From Roseobacter litoralis Och 149 (GTDB lineage Bacteria > Pseudomonadota > Alphaproteobacteria > Rhodobacterales > Rhodobacteraceae): a DNA stretch of 64,000 nt. Position 1 is the stretch's first letter. Every line of letters starts with the position of its first letter. Below the pieces are notes generated by a model. It did not search any database. It had not been told where the DNA came from and saw only the letters and a program-made list of their open reading frames with translations. The stretch spans positions 2,542,001 to 2,606,000 of the forward strand of contig NC_015730.1 in the NCBI RefSeq assembly GCF_000154785.2. The letters are read 5' to 3'. The position numbers were made by a program, and so were the translations under genes. Positions 20,084 through 28,660 of the stretch are shown in pieces.

Positions 20084-20110
20084 GAAGCCTCCTAGCTCCG
20101 TCGTTCAGGG

Positions 20111-20812
20111 TCAGTCCTTGGCGTTGGCCAAAGCCTTGGCCTGTCCAACCCAATCGTCTCTTTCGATACGTCCTTTAAACCGCAGGCGTTCATCCACCCA
20201 AGCGATGTCTTTCTTTTTGAACTGGGCAACCTGTTCAAAATGCCAGACCCCCAACTCATTCAGCGTCTGTTCCAGCTTGGGACCAACACCGGAGATCTTC
20301 TTCAGATCATCCGCGGTCCCTGTTGGTGCATCCGACAGATACGCAGGCCGCCCATCAGGGGCTGCCGCTGCCTTGGGCGCGGCCTTTTTGGCAGGTGCTT
20401 TCTTGGGTGCTGCCTTTTTCTTGGGCGCCGGTGCGGGTGCCGCTTCTTTCTCGTATTTCCAATCACCCTTGCGCGAAGCAAGCTCTTCTTCTCCGGCAAG
20501 GCGTGCTGTGGGTTTGACCTGTGCCGCCGTCGGCGCTGGTGCAACGTTGATCGGCGCCGCTTTTGTGGCAGAGGCCTTGGCAGCAGGCGTCGGAGGATTG
20601 ATCTTAACTTCACCGGGTCTTGGCAACGGCCGGGTCATGACCCAGCTGACAAGCACGCCCGCCACAAGAAACACGACAGCGCCTAGGAAAGCACCTTGTA
20701 AAAAGCTCCAGCCAAAGAGCACCCACGCCAATGTCCCCGCAAGCGTACCGCCCGCGAAAGCCACAAGCCAGCTCCCCAACGCCATTCCAACCATTCCTTT
20801 ATTGCTTTCCAT
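20111..20812 (-). CDS. Membrane-anchored protein with a NuoE-tail-like helix-hairpin-helix domain
   Basis: A 233-residue protein in three parts. Residues 1-60 hold two transmembrane helices with many Gly (LGSWLVAFAGGTLAGTLAWV, AFLGAVVFLVAGVLVSWVM). Residues about 65-165 are a low-complexity Ala/Lys/Pro linker (KKKAAPKKAPAKKAAPKA). The last 65 residues form a helix-hairpin-helix-like domain (DDLKKISGVGPKLEQTLNEL onward to RDDWVGQAKALA). That domain is closely similar to the C-terminal extension of the adjacent NuoE, including I-x-G-V-G-P-K-L-E and F-K-G-R-x-x-R-D-D-W-V-x-Q-A-K. It looks like a membrane tether carrying a copy of the NuoE tail. It lies 29 bases behind nuoE. Confidence 0.82.
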   Translation of the reverse strand: MESNKGMVGMALGSWLVAFAGGTLAGTLAWVLFGWSFLQGAFLGAVVFLVAGVLVSWVMTRPLPRPGEVKINPPTPAAKASATKAAPINVAPAPTAAQVKPTARLAGEEELASRKGDWKYEKEAAPAPAPKKKAAPKKAPAKKAAPKAAAAPDGRPAYLSDAPTGTADDLKKISGVGPKLEQTLNELGVWHFEQVAQFKKKDIAWVDERLRFKGRIERDDWVGQAKALANAKD

Positions 20813-20841
20813 GAAGGCCTCTCTTTCGGTTATTTACGCAA

Positions 20842-21921
20842 TCACTTTTTATAAATACCGTCTTTTTCGGCGCGTTGGGAAAATTCTGTTTCTTTGCCCT
20901 GCGCAAGCAGCTTGGCCTGCGATACCCAGTCGTCCCGACTGACCCGTCCCTTGAAGCCGACAAAGCTCTCGTCCGCCCATGCGACCTCTTCCGAGGACCA
21001 GCTGGCAATCTGGTCAAAATGGAAGATACCGATGTCGTTCAGCATGGATTCAAGCTTGGGGCCCACGCCCTTGATCCGCTTGAGATCATCTCCACCGCCA
21101 CTGCGCGCGATCTTTAACAGGCCTGGCGGCACACCTTTGATTGGTGCGTCCCCTTTCGCTTGCGCAGGCGTGGTTTTTTTCTTTGCTTTTGGTTTGGGCG
21201 CGGCGTTTTCATTCGCACCTTGCCACGGTGTCGTCAGCGGCACCTCTGTGCCATCAATTCGTTTTACCGTGTCGCCCAGATCAACAGCCAATTGCACGGA
21301 CGCGTTATACTGCGTCTTTCCGCTGTCATATTCTATCAACGAAGTCAGACCCTTAAGAGGTTCTGCGGCATAGCGACCGTTCTGTGGACCTGGCACAGGT
21401 ACTTTCCCTGCCGCCAATTCATCAATGATCTCTCCCATCCGTGCTGCGGTCAGATCTTCGTAGTAATCCTTGCCAATCTGAGCCATCGGCGCGTTGGAAC
21501 AGGAGCCAAGGCATTCGACTTCTTCCCACGAGAAATTGCCATCTTCCGAGAGCTGATGCGGCTCACGTGCGATCTTTTCCTGACAGACCGATATCAAGTC
21601 TTCGGCCCCGCAGATCATGCAGGACGTGGTGCCGCAGACCTGAATATGCGCAATCGCCCCCACGGGCTGCAGCTGGAACATGAAGTAGAAAGTCGCAACT
21701 TCCAGACCGCGAATATAGCTGAGGCCAAGCATGTCGGAAACATGTTCAATCGCAGGTTTAGAGAGCCAGCCTTCCTGCTCCTGCGCACGCCACAGAAGCG
21801 GAATAATCGCCGAGGCCTGACGCCCTTCGGGGTATTTCGTGATCTGCCCTTCGGCCCACGCCTGATTCTCTGGTGTGAAAGCAAAGGTTTCGGGTTGGTC
21901 GGGATGTAGTCTACGCAGCAT
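20842..21921 (-). CDS. nuoE: NADH-quinone oxidoreductase subunit E with C-terminal extension
   Basis: A 359-residue form of the 24-kDa subunit; many NuoE proteins are only 160-240 residues. The N-terminal 190 residues hold the thioredoxin-like domain with the [2Fe-2S] N1a ligands in [10 protein letters not shown] and [10 protein letters not shown]. Then follows a linker with Lys/Pro stretches ([15 protein letters not shown]), and from about residue 278 a helix-hairpin-helix-like domain ([20 protein letters not shown] to [14 protein letters not shown]). This tail is duplicated in the next gene. Extended NuoE proteins are known, as I recall, from Rhodobacter. Electron transfer function is standard; the tail has no known role. 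Confidence 0.95.
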   Translation of the reverse strand: MLRRLHPDQPETFAFTPENQAWAEGQITKYPEGRQASAIIPLLWRAQEQEGWLSKPAIEHVSDMLGLSYIRGLEVATFYFMFQLQPVGAIAHIQVCGTTSCMICGAEDLISVCQEKIAREPHQLSEDGNFSWEEVECLGSCSNAPMAQIGKDYYEDLTAARMGEIIDELAAGKVPVPGPQNGRYAAEPLKGLTSLIEYDSGKTQYNASVQLAVDLGDTVKRIDGTEVPLTTPWQGANENAAPKPKAKKKTTPAQAKGDAPIKGVPPGLLKIARSGGGDDLKRIKGVGPKLESMLNDIGIFHFDQIASWSSEEVAWADESFVGFKGRVSRDDWVSQAKLLAQGKETEFSQRAEKDGIYKK

Positions 21922-21960
21922 TAGAAATATCCGTTAAATCAGATTGGGTTGCGCCAGCGG

Positions 21961-22015
21961 TGCGTATGCAAAAACGCATGCAGCGCCTTTGAAACCAAAG
22001 GCCTCACTTTGTGAG
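21961..22015 (-). other. Three adjacent stem-loops in the nuoD-nuoE spacer
   Basis: The 101-base gap between nuoD and nuoE contains three short hairpins in a row: CTCAC/GTGAG at 22003-22015, GCCTTTG/CAAAGGC at 21985-22002 with a 4-base loop, and TGCGT/ACGCA at 21961-21978. None has a proper T-run, so they are more likely an mRNA processing or stabilising element than a terminator. No ORF is supported in the gap. Confidence 0.5.
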
Positions 22016-22022
22016 AAAGCAC

Positions 22023-23243
22023 TCACCGGTCGATCTCCCCGAACACCACGTCCATGGTGCCGATGATCGCCGCCACGTCCGCCAACTGGTGGCCGCGTGA
22101 CATGTGATCCATCGCCTGCAGGTGCAGGAACCCGGGCGCGCGGATTTTGGCGCGGTAGGGTTTATTGGTGCCATCGGCCACGAGGTAGACGCCGAACTCG
22201 CCCTTGGGGGCCTCGACACAGGCATAGACCTCGCCCGCTGGCACGTGGAACCCTTCGGTATAAAGCTTGAAGTGGTGGATCAGGCTTTCCATCGACGTCT
22301 TCATATCGGAACGGGATGGCGGTGTGATCTTGCCGCGGGCCAGAACGTCGCCCTGCCCCTCGGGTGCGCGCAGTTTTTCAACCGCCTGATGGATAATCAG
22401 CAACGACTGACGCATCTCTTCCATACGGCAGAGGTAGCGATCATAGCAGTCGCCGTTTTTGCCCACGGGTATCTGGAAATCGAATTCGTCATAGCATTCA
22501 TAGGGCTGCGCACGGCGCAAATCCCACGCCAGACCGGACCCGCGCACCATGACACCTGAAAAGCCATATTCAAGAATATCTTCTTCGGTCACGACACCGA
22601 TGTCGGCATTGCGCTGTTTGAAGATCCGGTTTTCCGTCAGCAAGCCGTCGATGTCGGCGATGACACGCGGGAACTCATGCGCCCATGTTTCAATGTCGTC
22701 GACCAACTCGGGCGGGAGATCCTGATGCACCCCACCGGGGCGGAAATAGGCTGCGTGCAGACGCGCGCCACTGGCCCGCTCATAAAACACCATCAGCTTT
22801 TCGCGCTCTTCAAAGCCCCAAAGCGGCGGGGTCAGCGCGCCCACATCCATCGCCTGCGTGGTGATGTTCAGAATATGGTTCAGAATGCGGCCGATTTCGC
22901 AGAATAACACGCGGATCAGGGACGCGCGGCGCGGCACCTCGACCCCTGTGAGCTTTTCGATGGCAAGACACCATGCGTGCTCTTGGTTCATCGGTGCCAC
23001 ATAGTCCAGCCGGTCAAAATACGGCAGATTCTGCAGATACGTGCGGCTTTCCATCAGCTTTTCGGTGCCCCGGTGCAGCAAGCCGATGTGCGGATCGCAC
23101 CGCTCCACGATCTCACCGTCCAGCTCCAACACAAGCCGCAACACGCCATGTGCCGCCGGGTGCTGCGGGCCAAAGTTGATGTTGAAGTTACGGATTTTCT
23201 GCTCGCCTGTGAGGGCGTCGTCAAAGCCTTTGGTGCCGTCCAT
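22023..23243 (-). CDS. nuoD: NADH-quinone oxidoreductase subunit D
   Basis: A 406-residue 49-kDa-type subunit that forms the quinone-reduction site with NuoB. Signatures: [20 protein letters not shown] near residue 19 with the quinone-binding His, [14 protein letters not shown], and a C-terminus ending G-E-I-D-R as is standard. It is a separate gene, not fused to nuoC. Its ATG overlaps by one base (T-G-A-T-G) the stop of a 63-residue micro-protein gene. Confidence 0.98.
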   Translation of the reverse strand: MDGTKGFDDALTGEQKIRNFNINFGPQHPAAHGVLRLVLELDGEIVERCDPHIGLLHRGTEKLMESRTYLQNLPYFDRLDYVAPMNQEHAWCLAIEKLTGVEVPRRASLIRVLFCEIGRILNHILNITTQAMDVGALTPPLWGFEEREKLMVFYERASGARLHAAYFRPGGVHQDLPPELVDDIETWAHEFPRVIADIDGLLTENRIFKQRNADIGVVTEEDILEYGFSGVMVRGSGLAWDLRRAQPYECYDEFDFQIPVGKNGDCYDRYLCRMEEMRQSLLIIHQAVEKLRAPEGQGDVLARGKITPPSRSDMKTSMESLIHHFKLYTEGFHVPAGEVYACVEAPKGEFGVYLVADGTNKPYRAKIRAPGFLHLQAMDHMSRGHQLADVAAIIGTMDVVFGEIDR

Positions 23244-23434
23244 CAGGAAAGCCCTCCATTTCGTGCGTAATTCCGACCTTTGTCATTACGCAAGTTCAGC
23301 GTTAGCCATTGAAAGTTCAATGCAAGTTGGTGCGGATTTGGAGACTCGAACCCCACAGCATTTTTAAAAAAAGGCACCGAGGCCAAACCCAGTCCAGCAG
23401 CTGCGATAAATGTATTGATGATCTCAAACCACAT
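23243..23434 (-). CDS. 63-residue micro-protein between nuoC and nuoD (second of two)
   Basis: The peptide begins [18 protein letters not shown], with one short hydrophobic helix, and continues with a polar tail ([19 protein letters not shown]). Its ATG shares one base with the stop of the 57-residue ORF before it, and its TGA shares one base with the nuoD ATG. This stop/start chain implies translation in step with nuoD. A longer open frame upstream is only the shadow of nuoC. No family is known to me. It may be a membrane-associated accessory of complex I. Confidence 0.62.
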   Translation of the reverse strand: MWFEIINTFIAAAGLGLASVPFFKNAVGFESPNPHQLALNFQWLTLNLRNDKGRNYARNGGLS

Positions 23435-23607
23435 CACCGCTTCTCCAGCTCTTGCAGCTTCAGGCCCATCCACCACAGAAGGGCAATCGTACCCAGCGGG
23501 ATCAGGCAGGCCGCGGCCCAGTATTTGTTGATGCCAAAGAACGGCAGCAGCTTGATCATCGGAATGGCCGTTGCCGCCGACAGGATCAGCCACCAGATGC
23601 CACCCAT
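23434..23607 (-). CDS. 57-residue two-helix membrane micro-protein between nuoC and nuoD (first of two)
   Basis: Translating the minus strand from the ATG at 23607 gives [20 protein letters not shown], then a turn (PFFGINKYW), a second helix (AAACLIPLGTIALLWWMGL) and a charged end K-L-Q-E-L-E-K-R. The hydrophobic-turn-hydrophobic pattern with Trp at the interfaces is typical of small membrane proteins. The ATG overlaps the nuoC stop (T-A-A-T-G), and its TGA overlaps the ATG of the next micro-protein. It resembles no named nuo subunit. Coding is well supported by composition and coupling. Confidence 0.72.
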   Translation of the reverse strand: MGGIWWLILSAATAIPMIKLLPFFGINKYWAAACLIPLGTIALLWWMGLKLQELEKR

Positions 23608-24212
23608 TACTTTGCCTCCTGCTTTTCATCTCCCGGCAGGATGTATTCTGCACCCTCCCAAGGCGACATGAAGTCGAACTGGCGGTATTCTTGCACAAGG
23701 CTGACGGGCTCATAAACCACGCGCTTTTGCGCCTCATCATAGCGCACTTCGGTATATCCCGTCGTCGGGAAGTCCTTGCGCAGCGGATGCCCGCGAAACC
23801 CGTAATCCGTGAGGATGCGGCGCAGATCCGGATGGCCCGAAAACAAAATACCGAACATGTCAAAAACTTCGCGCTCAAACCAGTTCGCCGATGGATGCAC
23901 GGATATAACCGACGGCATCATCTGATCATCGCGGATACTCACCCGCAGCCGAACACGGTGGTTTTGATACATCGACAGCAAGTGATAAACGACATCGTAG
24001 CGCTTGGCGCGCCCGGTATAATCCACAGCTGTGATATCGACCAAGCTCGAAAAACGACATGTGGCGTCCGTCTTGAGAAACTCAACAAGTCCCACGATAT
24101 TGGACGGCGTCACATCAACGTTCAATTCACCATGCGTAACATCCCATGCCAAGACGCAGTCCGTGCGTTTTGTCGCGATGTAGTTTCCCAATTCCTGCAA
24201 AGGCTCTGACAT
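23607..24212 (-). CDS. nuoC: NADH-quinone oxidoreductase subunit C
   Basis: A 201-residue 30-kDa-type subunit of the hydrophilic arm. The signature [41 protein letters not shown] (visible parts: [24 protein letters not shown]) is clear. The start at 24212 (M-S-E-P-L-Q-E-L) has normal family length; the frame is open for ten more codons. It is separate from nuoD, with two micro-proteins between them. nuoB lies 41 bases upstream. Confidence 0.97.
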   Translation of the reverse strand: MSEPLQELGNYIATKRTDCVLAWDVTHGELNVDVTPSNIVGLVEFLKTDATCRFSSLVDITAVDYTGRAKRYDVVYHLLSMYQNHRVRLRVSIRDDQMMPSVISVHPSANWFEREVFDMFGILFSGHPDLRRILTDYGFRGHPLRKDFPTTGYTEVRYDEAQKRVVYEPVSLVQEYRQFDFMSPWEGAEYILPGDEKQEAK

Positions 24213-24253
24213 CGGTATCCTCTTTCGTTCTCCAGGTCGCACCGCTCCGATTT

Positions 24254-25103
<850 letters not shown>

Positions 25104-25469
25104 TTACTGCCACTCAAGCGCGCCTTTTTTCCATTCATAGGCGAAGCCAATCGTCAGGACGCCCAGAAAGACCATCATAGACCAGAACCCCACCATGCTG
25201 ATGTCCTTGAACGCCACGGCCCATGGAAACAGGAAGGCAATTTCGAGGTCAAAGATGATGAAAAGGATCGACACGAGGTAGAACCGCACATCGAACTTCA
25301 TGCGTGCATCATCAAAAGCGTTGAAGCCGCATTCATAAGCAGACACTTTTTCGGGGTCCGGATTGCGTACCGCCAACACAACAGCAGCGAGGATCAGCAC
25401 AAGACCAAGACCGATGGCAACCGCCAGAAACACGAGAATCGGCAAGTATTCGCGTAACATGTCGTCCAA
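25104..25469 (-). CDS. nuoA: NADH-quinone oxidoreductase subunit A
   Basis: A 121-residue membrane subunit with three helices and the conserved acidic loop [22 protein letters not shown] (visible parts: [17 protein letters not shown]), followed by [13 protein letters not shown]. The start is taken as TTG at 25469 because AAAGGA lies eight bases upstream and related proteins, as I recall them, begin two or three residues before M-L-R-E-Y-L-P. An ATG at 25460 is the alternative but would be 17 bases from that element. First gene of the operon. Confidence 0.95.
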   Translation of the reverse strand: MDDMLREYLPILVFLAVAIGLGLVLILAAVVLAVRNPDPEKVSAYECGFNAFDDARMKFDVRFYLVSILFIIFDLEIAFLFPWAVAFKDISMVGFWSMMVFLGVLTIGFAYEWKKGALEWQ

Positions 25470-25502
25470 GGTGTTGATCCTTTCTCGGTCTTCTGCGGTG
25501 TC

Positions 25503-25531
25503 TGTGTACGCGCAGTATATGGGTTGGTCAA
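25503..25531 (-). promoter_or_regulatory. Candidate sigma-70 promoter of the nuo operon
   Basis: On the minus strand TTGACC (complement of 25526-25531) is followed after 17 bases by TACACA (complement of 25503-25508). It would start transcription near 25496, about 27 bases before the nuoA TTG. The -35 is strong and the -10 weak. A TATACT within the spacer is an alternative -10 with a poorer -35. Confidence 0.45.
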
Positions 25532-25653
25532 CACACGCGAAACGCCCCGCGCCGCTTTTGGAACAGGCTGCACCCATTTGCCGCATCGCACGGGGATGAG
25601 CATGTATCCGCCGTTCCATTTGAAATCACAAACGAGTGATCCAACTATCTTGT

Positions 25654-25686
25654 CAGGTTGTTGCGGCACAACGCGCGCACAACCTG
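25654..25686 (+). promoter_or_regulatory. 8-bp inverted repeat upstream of the fasciclin gene
   Basis: CAGGTTGT (25654-25661) and ACAACCTG (25679-25686) form a perfect inverted repeat with 17 bases between. The site lies 52 bases before the ATG at 25738, inside the divergent nuoA/fasciclin region. It may be an operator or a leader hairpin. Confidence 0.35.
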
Positions 25687-25737
25687 AATACACACCAGTG
25701 TCGCACGCGCAGCGCACCCAAAGACAAGGAAAACACC

Positions 25738-26229
25738 ATGAACAGACGCTCCACTCTCAAAGCGGCCCTTGCCGTTACTGCCCTGACCACCATCTCTGCC
25801 TGTGCAACACTGACAGGTGGCGATGACATCGTCGATGTCGCGGCATCCAACGGCAACTTTAACACGCTGGTCGCTGCGGTTCAGGCAGCTGGCCTTGAGG
25901 ATACACTGCGCAGCGAAGGTCCGTTCACTGTTTTCGCACCAACCGATGCAGCCTTTGCAGCCCTGCCCGCTGGGACCGTTGAGGACCTGCTGCTGCCGGA
26001 AAACAAAGACAAACTGGCCGGAATTCTGACATACCATGTGATCCCCGGCGCAGTGATGGCCGCGGATGTGAGTGGCGCAAGCACGGACGTGGCAACCGTT
26101 AACGGCGCATTGTTGACCGTTGACGGAACAGGCGATGGTGTTGTTGTCGGCGGCGCAAATGTGACCGCGGCGGACATCAAAGCGTCAAACGGTGTGATCC
26201 ATGTGATCGACAAAGTGCTGCTGCCCTGA
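25738..26229 (+). CDS. Fasciclin (FAS1) domain lipoprotein
   Basis: A 163-residue exported protein. The N-terminus [22 protein letters not shown] is a lipoprotein signal with Cys22 as the lipidated residue. The rest is one FAS1 domain: [17 protein letters not shown], the H1-like box [30 protein letters not shown] and the H2-like ending [13 protein letters not shown]. Such proteins are thought to act in cell-surface adhesion or envelope stress. In Rhodobacter sphaeroides a fasciclin gene belongs, as I recall, to the singlet-oxygen (RpoE) response. The start has AAGGAAAACACC directly upstream. It is transcribed divergently from nuoA. Confidence 0.92.
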   Translation: MNRRSTLKAALAVTALTTISACATLTGGDDIVDVAASNGNFNTLVAAVQAAGLEDTLRSEGPFTVFAPTDAAFAALPAGTVEDLLLPENKDKLAGILTYHVIPGAVMAADVSGASTDVATVNGALLTVDGTGDGVVVGGANVTAADIKASNGVIHVIDKVLLP

Positions 26230-26244
26230 TCGCGGCACTGGAAC

Positions 26245-26270
26245 AGACCGCAGGTTTACCCCTGCGGTCT
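26245..26270 (+). terminator. Intrinsic terminator after the fasciclin gene
   Basis: A 10-bp stem (AGACCGCAGG at 26245-26254, CCTGCGGTCT at 26261-26270) with a 6-base loop, followed by the T-rich TGATCTTGTTTTG. It lies between convergent genes and may also work for the minus-strand hydratase gene. Confidence 0.7.
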
Positions 26271-26301
26271 TGATCTTGTTTTGAACCAGCCCGCAGGTCT
26301 G

Positions 26302-27084
26302 TCACTGCACCCAAGAGGCTTTGCGCTTGTCAAAGAAAGCCGCGATACCCTCGGCGGCTTCCGCCCCTTCCCACTGATCGGCCAAGGCTTCAATCGAGTG
26401 TTCAATCTGTTCCGGGGACACCGCCGCGCCCAATTCCCGTGCCAGCTTTTTGGCCGCCGCCACGGCTCCGGGCGCGCAAGACAGATAGGGCGTGATTTCT
26501 TCTTCAACCGCTTGGGCAAAGGCCGCTTGCGGCACGACACGCGCCAAAATGCCCAAAGATACAGCCTCCGCTGCGTCAAAGATACGGCCCGACATAAAGA
26601 CACGCCGCGCACAGCCCTCGCCCATCCGTCCGATCACGTAAGGCCCGATGGTGGCAGGGATCAGGCCAAGGCGCGTCTCCGTCAGCCCCAGCTTGATCGT
26701 ATCGACCCCGACCGCGACGTCACACACGCAAGCCAGCCCAACGCCACCGCCAAAGGCATTCCCCTGCAGCGCCCCGATCAGCGGTTTGGGCAGGCTGTTG
26801 AGCGCATCCAGCATCATCGCCAGCTTGCGCGCCTCTTCATTGCGGGTGGCGCGGTCCATCGTCATCTGGTCGCGCATCCACCCCAGATCACCACCCGCGC
26901 AAAAACTCTTGCCTGCTCCGGTCAAGACAACGACCCGGACATCGCTGTCTGACGCGAGCCGTTTTGCGGCAGATGTCAGTTCCTCCAGCATCTGCCCGGA
27001 CATCGCATTGTGCTTTTCCGGACGGTTGAGGCTCAGGGTGGCGACGCCGCGCGCATCTGTATCAACCGTAATGGTATCAAACAC
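26302..27084 (-). CDS. liuC: Enoyl-CoA hydratase family; probable methylglutaconyl-CoA hydratase
   Basis: A 260-residue crotonase-fold enzyme. The oxyanion-hole segments are AGAGKSFCAGGDLGWM and LQGNAFGGGVGLACVCD; the second catalytic region is TETRLGLIPATIGPYVIGR. The conserved Glu positions for hydration fit. In leucine breakdown this enzyme converts 3-methylglutaconyl-CoA to HMG-CoA, and the position next to HMG-CoA lyase and methylcrotonyl-CoA carboxylase supports that substrate, though specificity cannot be read from sequence alone. It is the last gene of the minus-strand liu cluster. Confidence 0.85.
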   Translation of the reverse strand: MFDTITVDTDARGVATLSLNRPEKHNAMSGQMLEELTSAAKRLASDSDVRVVVLTGAGKSFCAGGDLGWMRDQMTMDRATRNEEARKLAMMLDALNSLPKPLIGALQGNAFGGGVGLACVCDVAVGVDTIKLGLTETRLGLIPATIGPYVIGRMGEGCARRVFMSGRIFDAAEAVSLGILARVVPQAAFAQAVEEEITPYLSCAPGAVAAAKKLARELGAAVSPEQIEHSIEALADQWEGAEAAEGIAAFFDKRKASWVQ

Positions 27085-27093
27085 TGGACCGAC

Positions 27094-27966
27094 CTAATGC
27101 GCGGGTTCAGGCTGCGTGCGCATGGCTTGAGCCAAAGCCGCAGCCTCCGCGATCACTTCGGGATCAAGACCGGTTTCATACCCCAGAGCCGCGAGATGGC
27201 GTGCCAGAGTTTCAGTCGCCACATTCCCGGAGGCTCCGGGTGCGAAGGGGCATCCGCCCAAACCGCCCACAGCGGCATCAAAGACGCGCACCCCAAGGCT
27301 GAGGGAGGCGTCGATGTTCTCGATCGCGCGGCCATTTGTGTCATGAAAATGCCCAGCCAGCCGACCGACCGGCACCACATCACGCACCGCAAGCAACATG
27401 CGCGCAACACTGTCCGGCGTGCCTGCGCCGATTGTATCGCCGAGGCTGACCTCATAACAACCCATCGCAAACAGCTTGTCCGCCACCTCAGCCACCTGCG
27501 CCGGAGCCACGGCCCCGTCATAAGGGCACGCTACCACGCAGGACACATAGCCGCGCACGGGCAGATCAATGTGACGCGCCTCTTCTAGGATGGGCGCAAA
27601 ACGCTCAAGACTTTCGGCAATGCTGGCGTTGATGTTGGCTTTGGAAAACCCCTCGGAGGCTGAGGCAAAGATCGCGATTTCATCTGCCCCGGCGCGGCAG
27701 GCGTCCTTGTACCCCTGCATGTTTGGCGCAAGTGCCGCGTAACGCACCCCCGCCGCCCTTGAGATACCGGCCAGCACCTCGCCAGACCCTGCCATCTGCG
27801 GCACCAGCTTGGGGGAGACAAAGCTTGCAATTTCGATCCGGTTGAACCCCGCGCGGCTCAGGCAGTCGATGAGCGCGATTTTATCGCGTACTGGTATCTC
27901 GCGTTTTTCGTTTTGCAACCCGTCGCGCGGGCCCACTTCGTATATCTCACAGTTTCCCAAACTCAT
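27094..27966 (-). CDS. mvaB: Hydroxymethylglutaryl-CoA lyase
   Basis: A 290-residue TIM-barrel lyase that splits HMG-CoA into acetyl-CoA and acetoacetate, the final step of leucine degradation. Signatures: VGPRDGLQNEKREIP at the N-terminus with the catalytic Arg-Asp, RIEIASFVSPKLVPQM, the metal-binding HFHDTNGRA, and the active-site loop GLGGCPFAPGASGN with its Cys. It lies between the GST and the hydratase gene, nine bases before the latter. Normal length. Confidence 0.95.
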   Translation of the reverse strand: MSLGNCEIYEVGPRDGLQNEKREIPVRDKIALIDCLSRAGFNRIEIASFVSPKLVPQMAGSGEVLAGISRAAGVRYAALAPNMQGYKDACRAGADEIAIFASASEGFSKANINASIAESLERFAPILEEARHIDLPVRGYVSCVVACPYDGAVAPAQVAEVADKLFAMGCYEVSLGDTIGAGTPDSVARMLLAVRDVVPVGRLAGHFHDTNGRAIENIDASLSLGVRVFDAAVGGLGGCPFAPGASGNVATETLARHLAALGYETGLDPEVIAEAAALAQAMRTQPEPAH

Positions 27967-27994
27967 CCCTGACGCTCCTGTTAAGGGTTTTGCC

Positions 27995-28660
27995 TCACTC
28001 TAGCGGCCAAGGCGCATAAAAGTCTTGCGAATAAATACCGCCGCCATTTGGCAACGCCGCCTCGAAGCTGTCGCGCGCCGTGATCCGGGCGTACCACGCA
28101 TGCAGCGCGGGGTAGCCCTCCAAACGCACAAAATGCGACGCCATATAGACCGCCTGCCCCACTGAAATGTCTGCAGCGGAAAAACCAGAGGTCAACAAAT
28201 AGTCGCGGCTTTCGATGGGCGTCGACAGGCGTGCCTCAATGGCATCAAAGCACTTGCCAATGCGCGCGGCCTCCAGTTTCATCACGATCGGGCTGCGCAT
28301 GTGGTCCTCATAAAGCATCACATGCTGCTGTGTCAGCGCCGCGACATGCTGGCTGAGCGTTTCCGCAAAATGCAGCCAGACAAGCCATGACATCCGGTCC
28401 GGGCTTGCGGTGCTGCGCCCCAGCCGGTCCGGGCTGAAGCGTTCGCACAGGTATTCCGTAATCGCCCCGGTTTCGAACATGCGTTCGCCATCCACCTCAA
28501 GGGCGGGAACACGCCCTGCGGGCGACAGGCTCAAGAACTCAGGGCTGCGCAGACTGCGATCGAACGGATAGCTGCGCAGCTGAAATGGGATCTCAAGTTC
28601 GTTCAGCAGCCACAGCGTGCGCATGGACCGCGTCTGGGGGCAGTGATGCAGCGTGATCAT
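27995..28660 (-). CDS. Glutathione S-transferase family protein
   Basis: A 221-residue protein with an N-terminal thioredoxin-like GST domain (HHCPQTRSMRTLWLLNELEI, about 5-25; then RVPALEVDGERMFETGAITEYL with the glutathione-binding E-T/S pair) and a helical C-terminal domain. The C-P-Q-T-R-S start resembles beta/nu-type bacterial GSTs. Its ATG overlaps the stop of the carboxylase subunit gene by four bases, so it is coupled to the liu genes. A role in protecting against reactive CoA intermediates or electrophiles is a guess from position. Confidence 0.85.
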   Translation of the reverse strand: MITLHHCPQTRSMRTLWLLNELEIPFQLRSYPFDRSLRSPEFLSLSPAGRVPALEVDGERMFETGAITEYLCERFSPDRLGRSTASPDRMSWLVWLHFAETLSQHVAALTQQHVMLYEDHMRSPIVMKLEAARIGKCFDAIEARLSTPIESRDYLLTSGFSAADISVGQAVYMASHFVRLEGYPALHAWYARITARDSFEAALPNGGGIYSQDFYAPWPLE

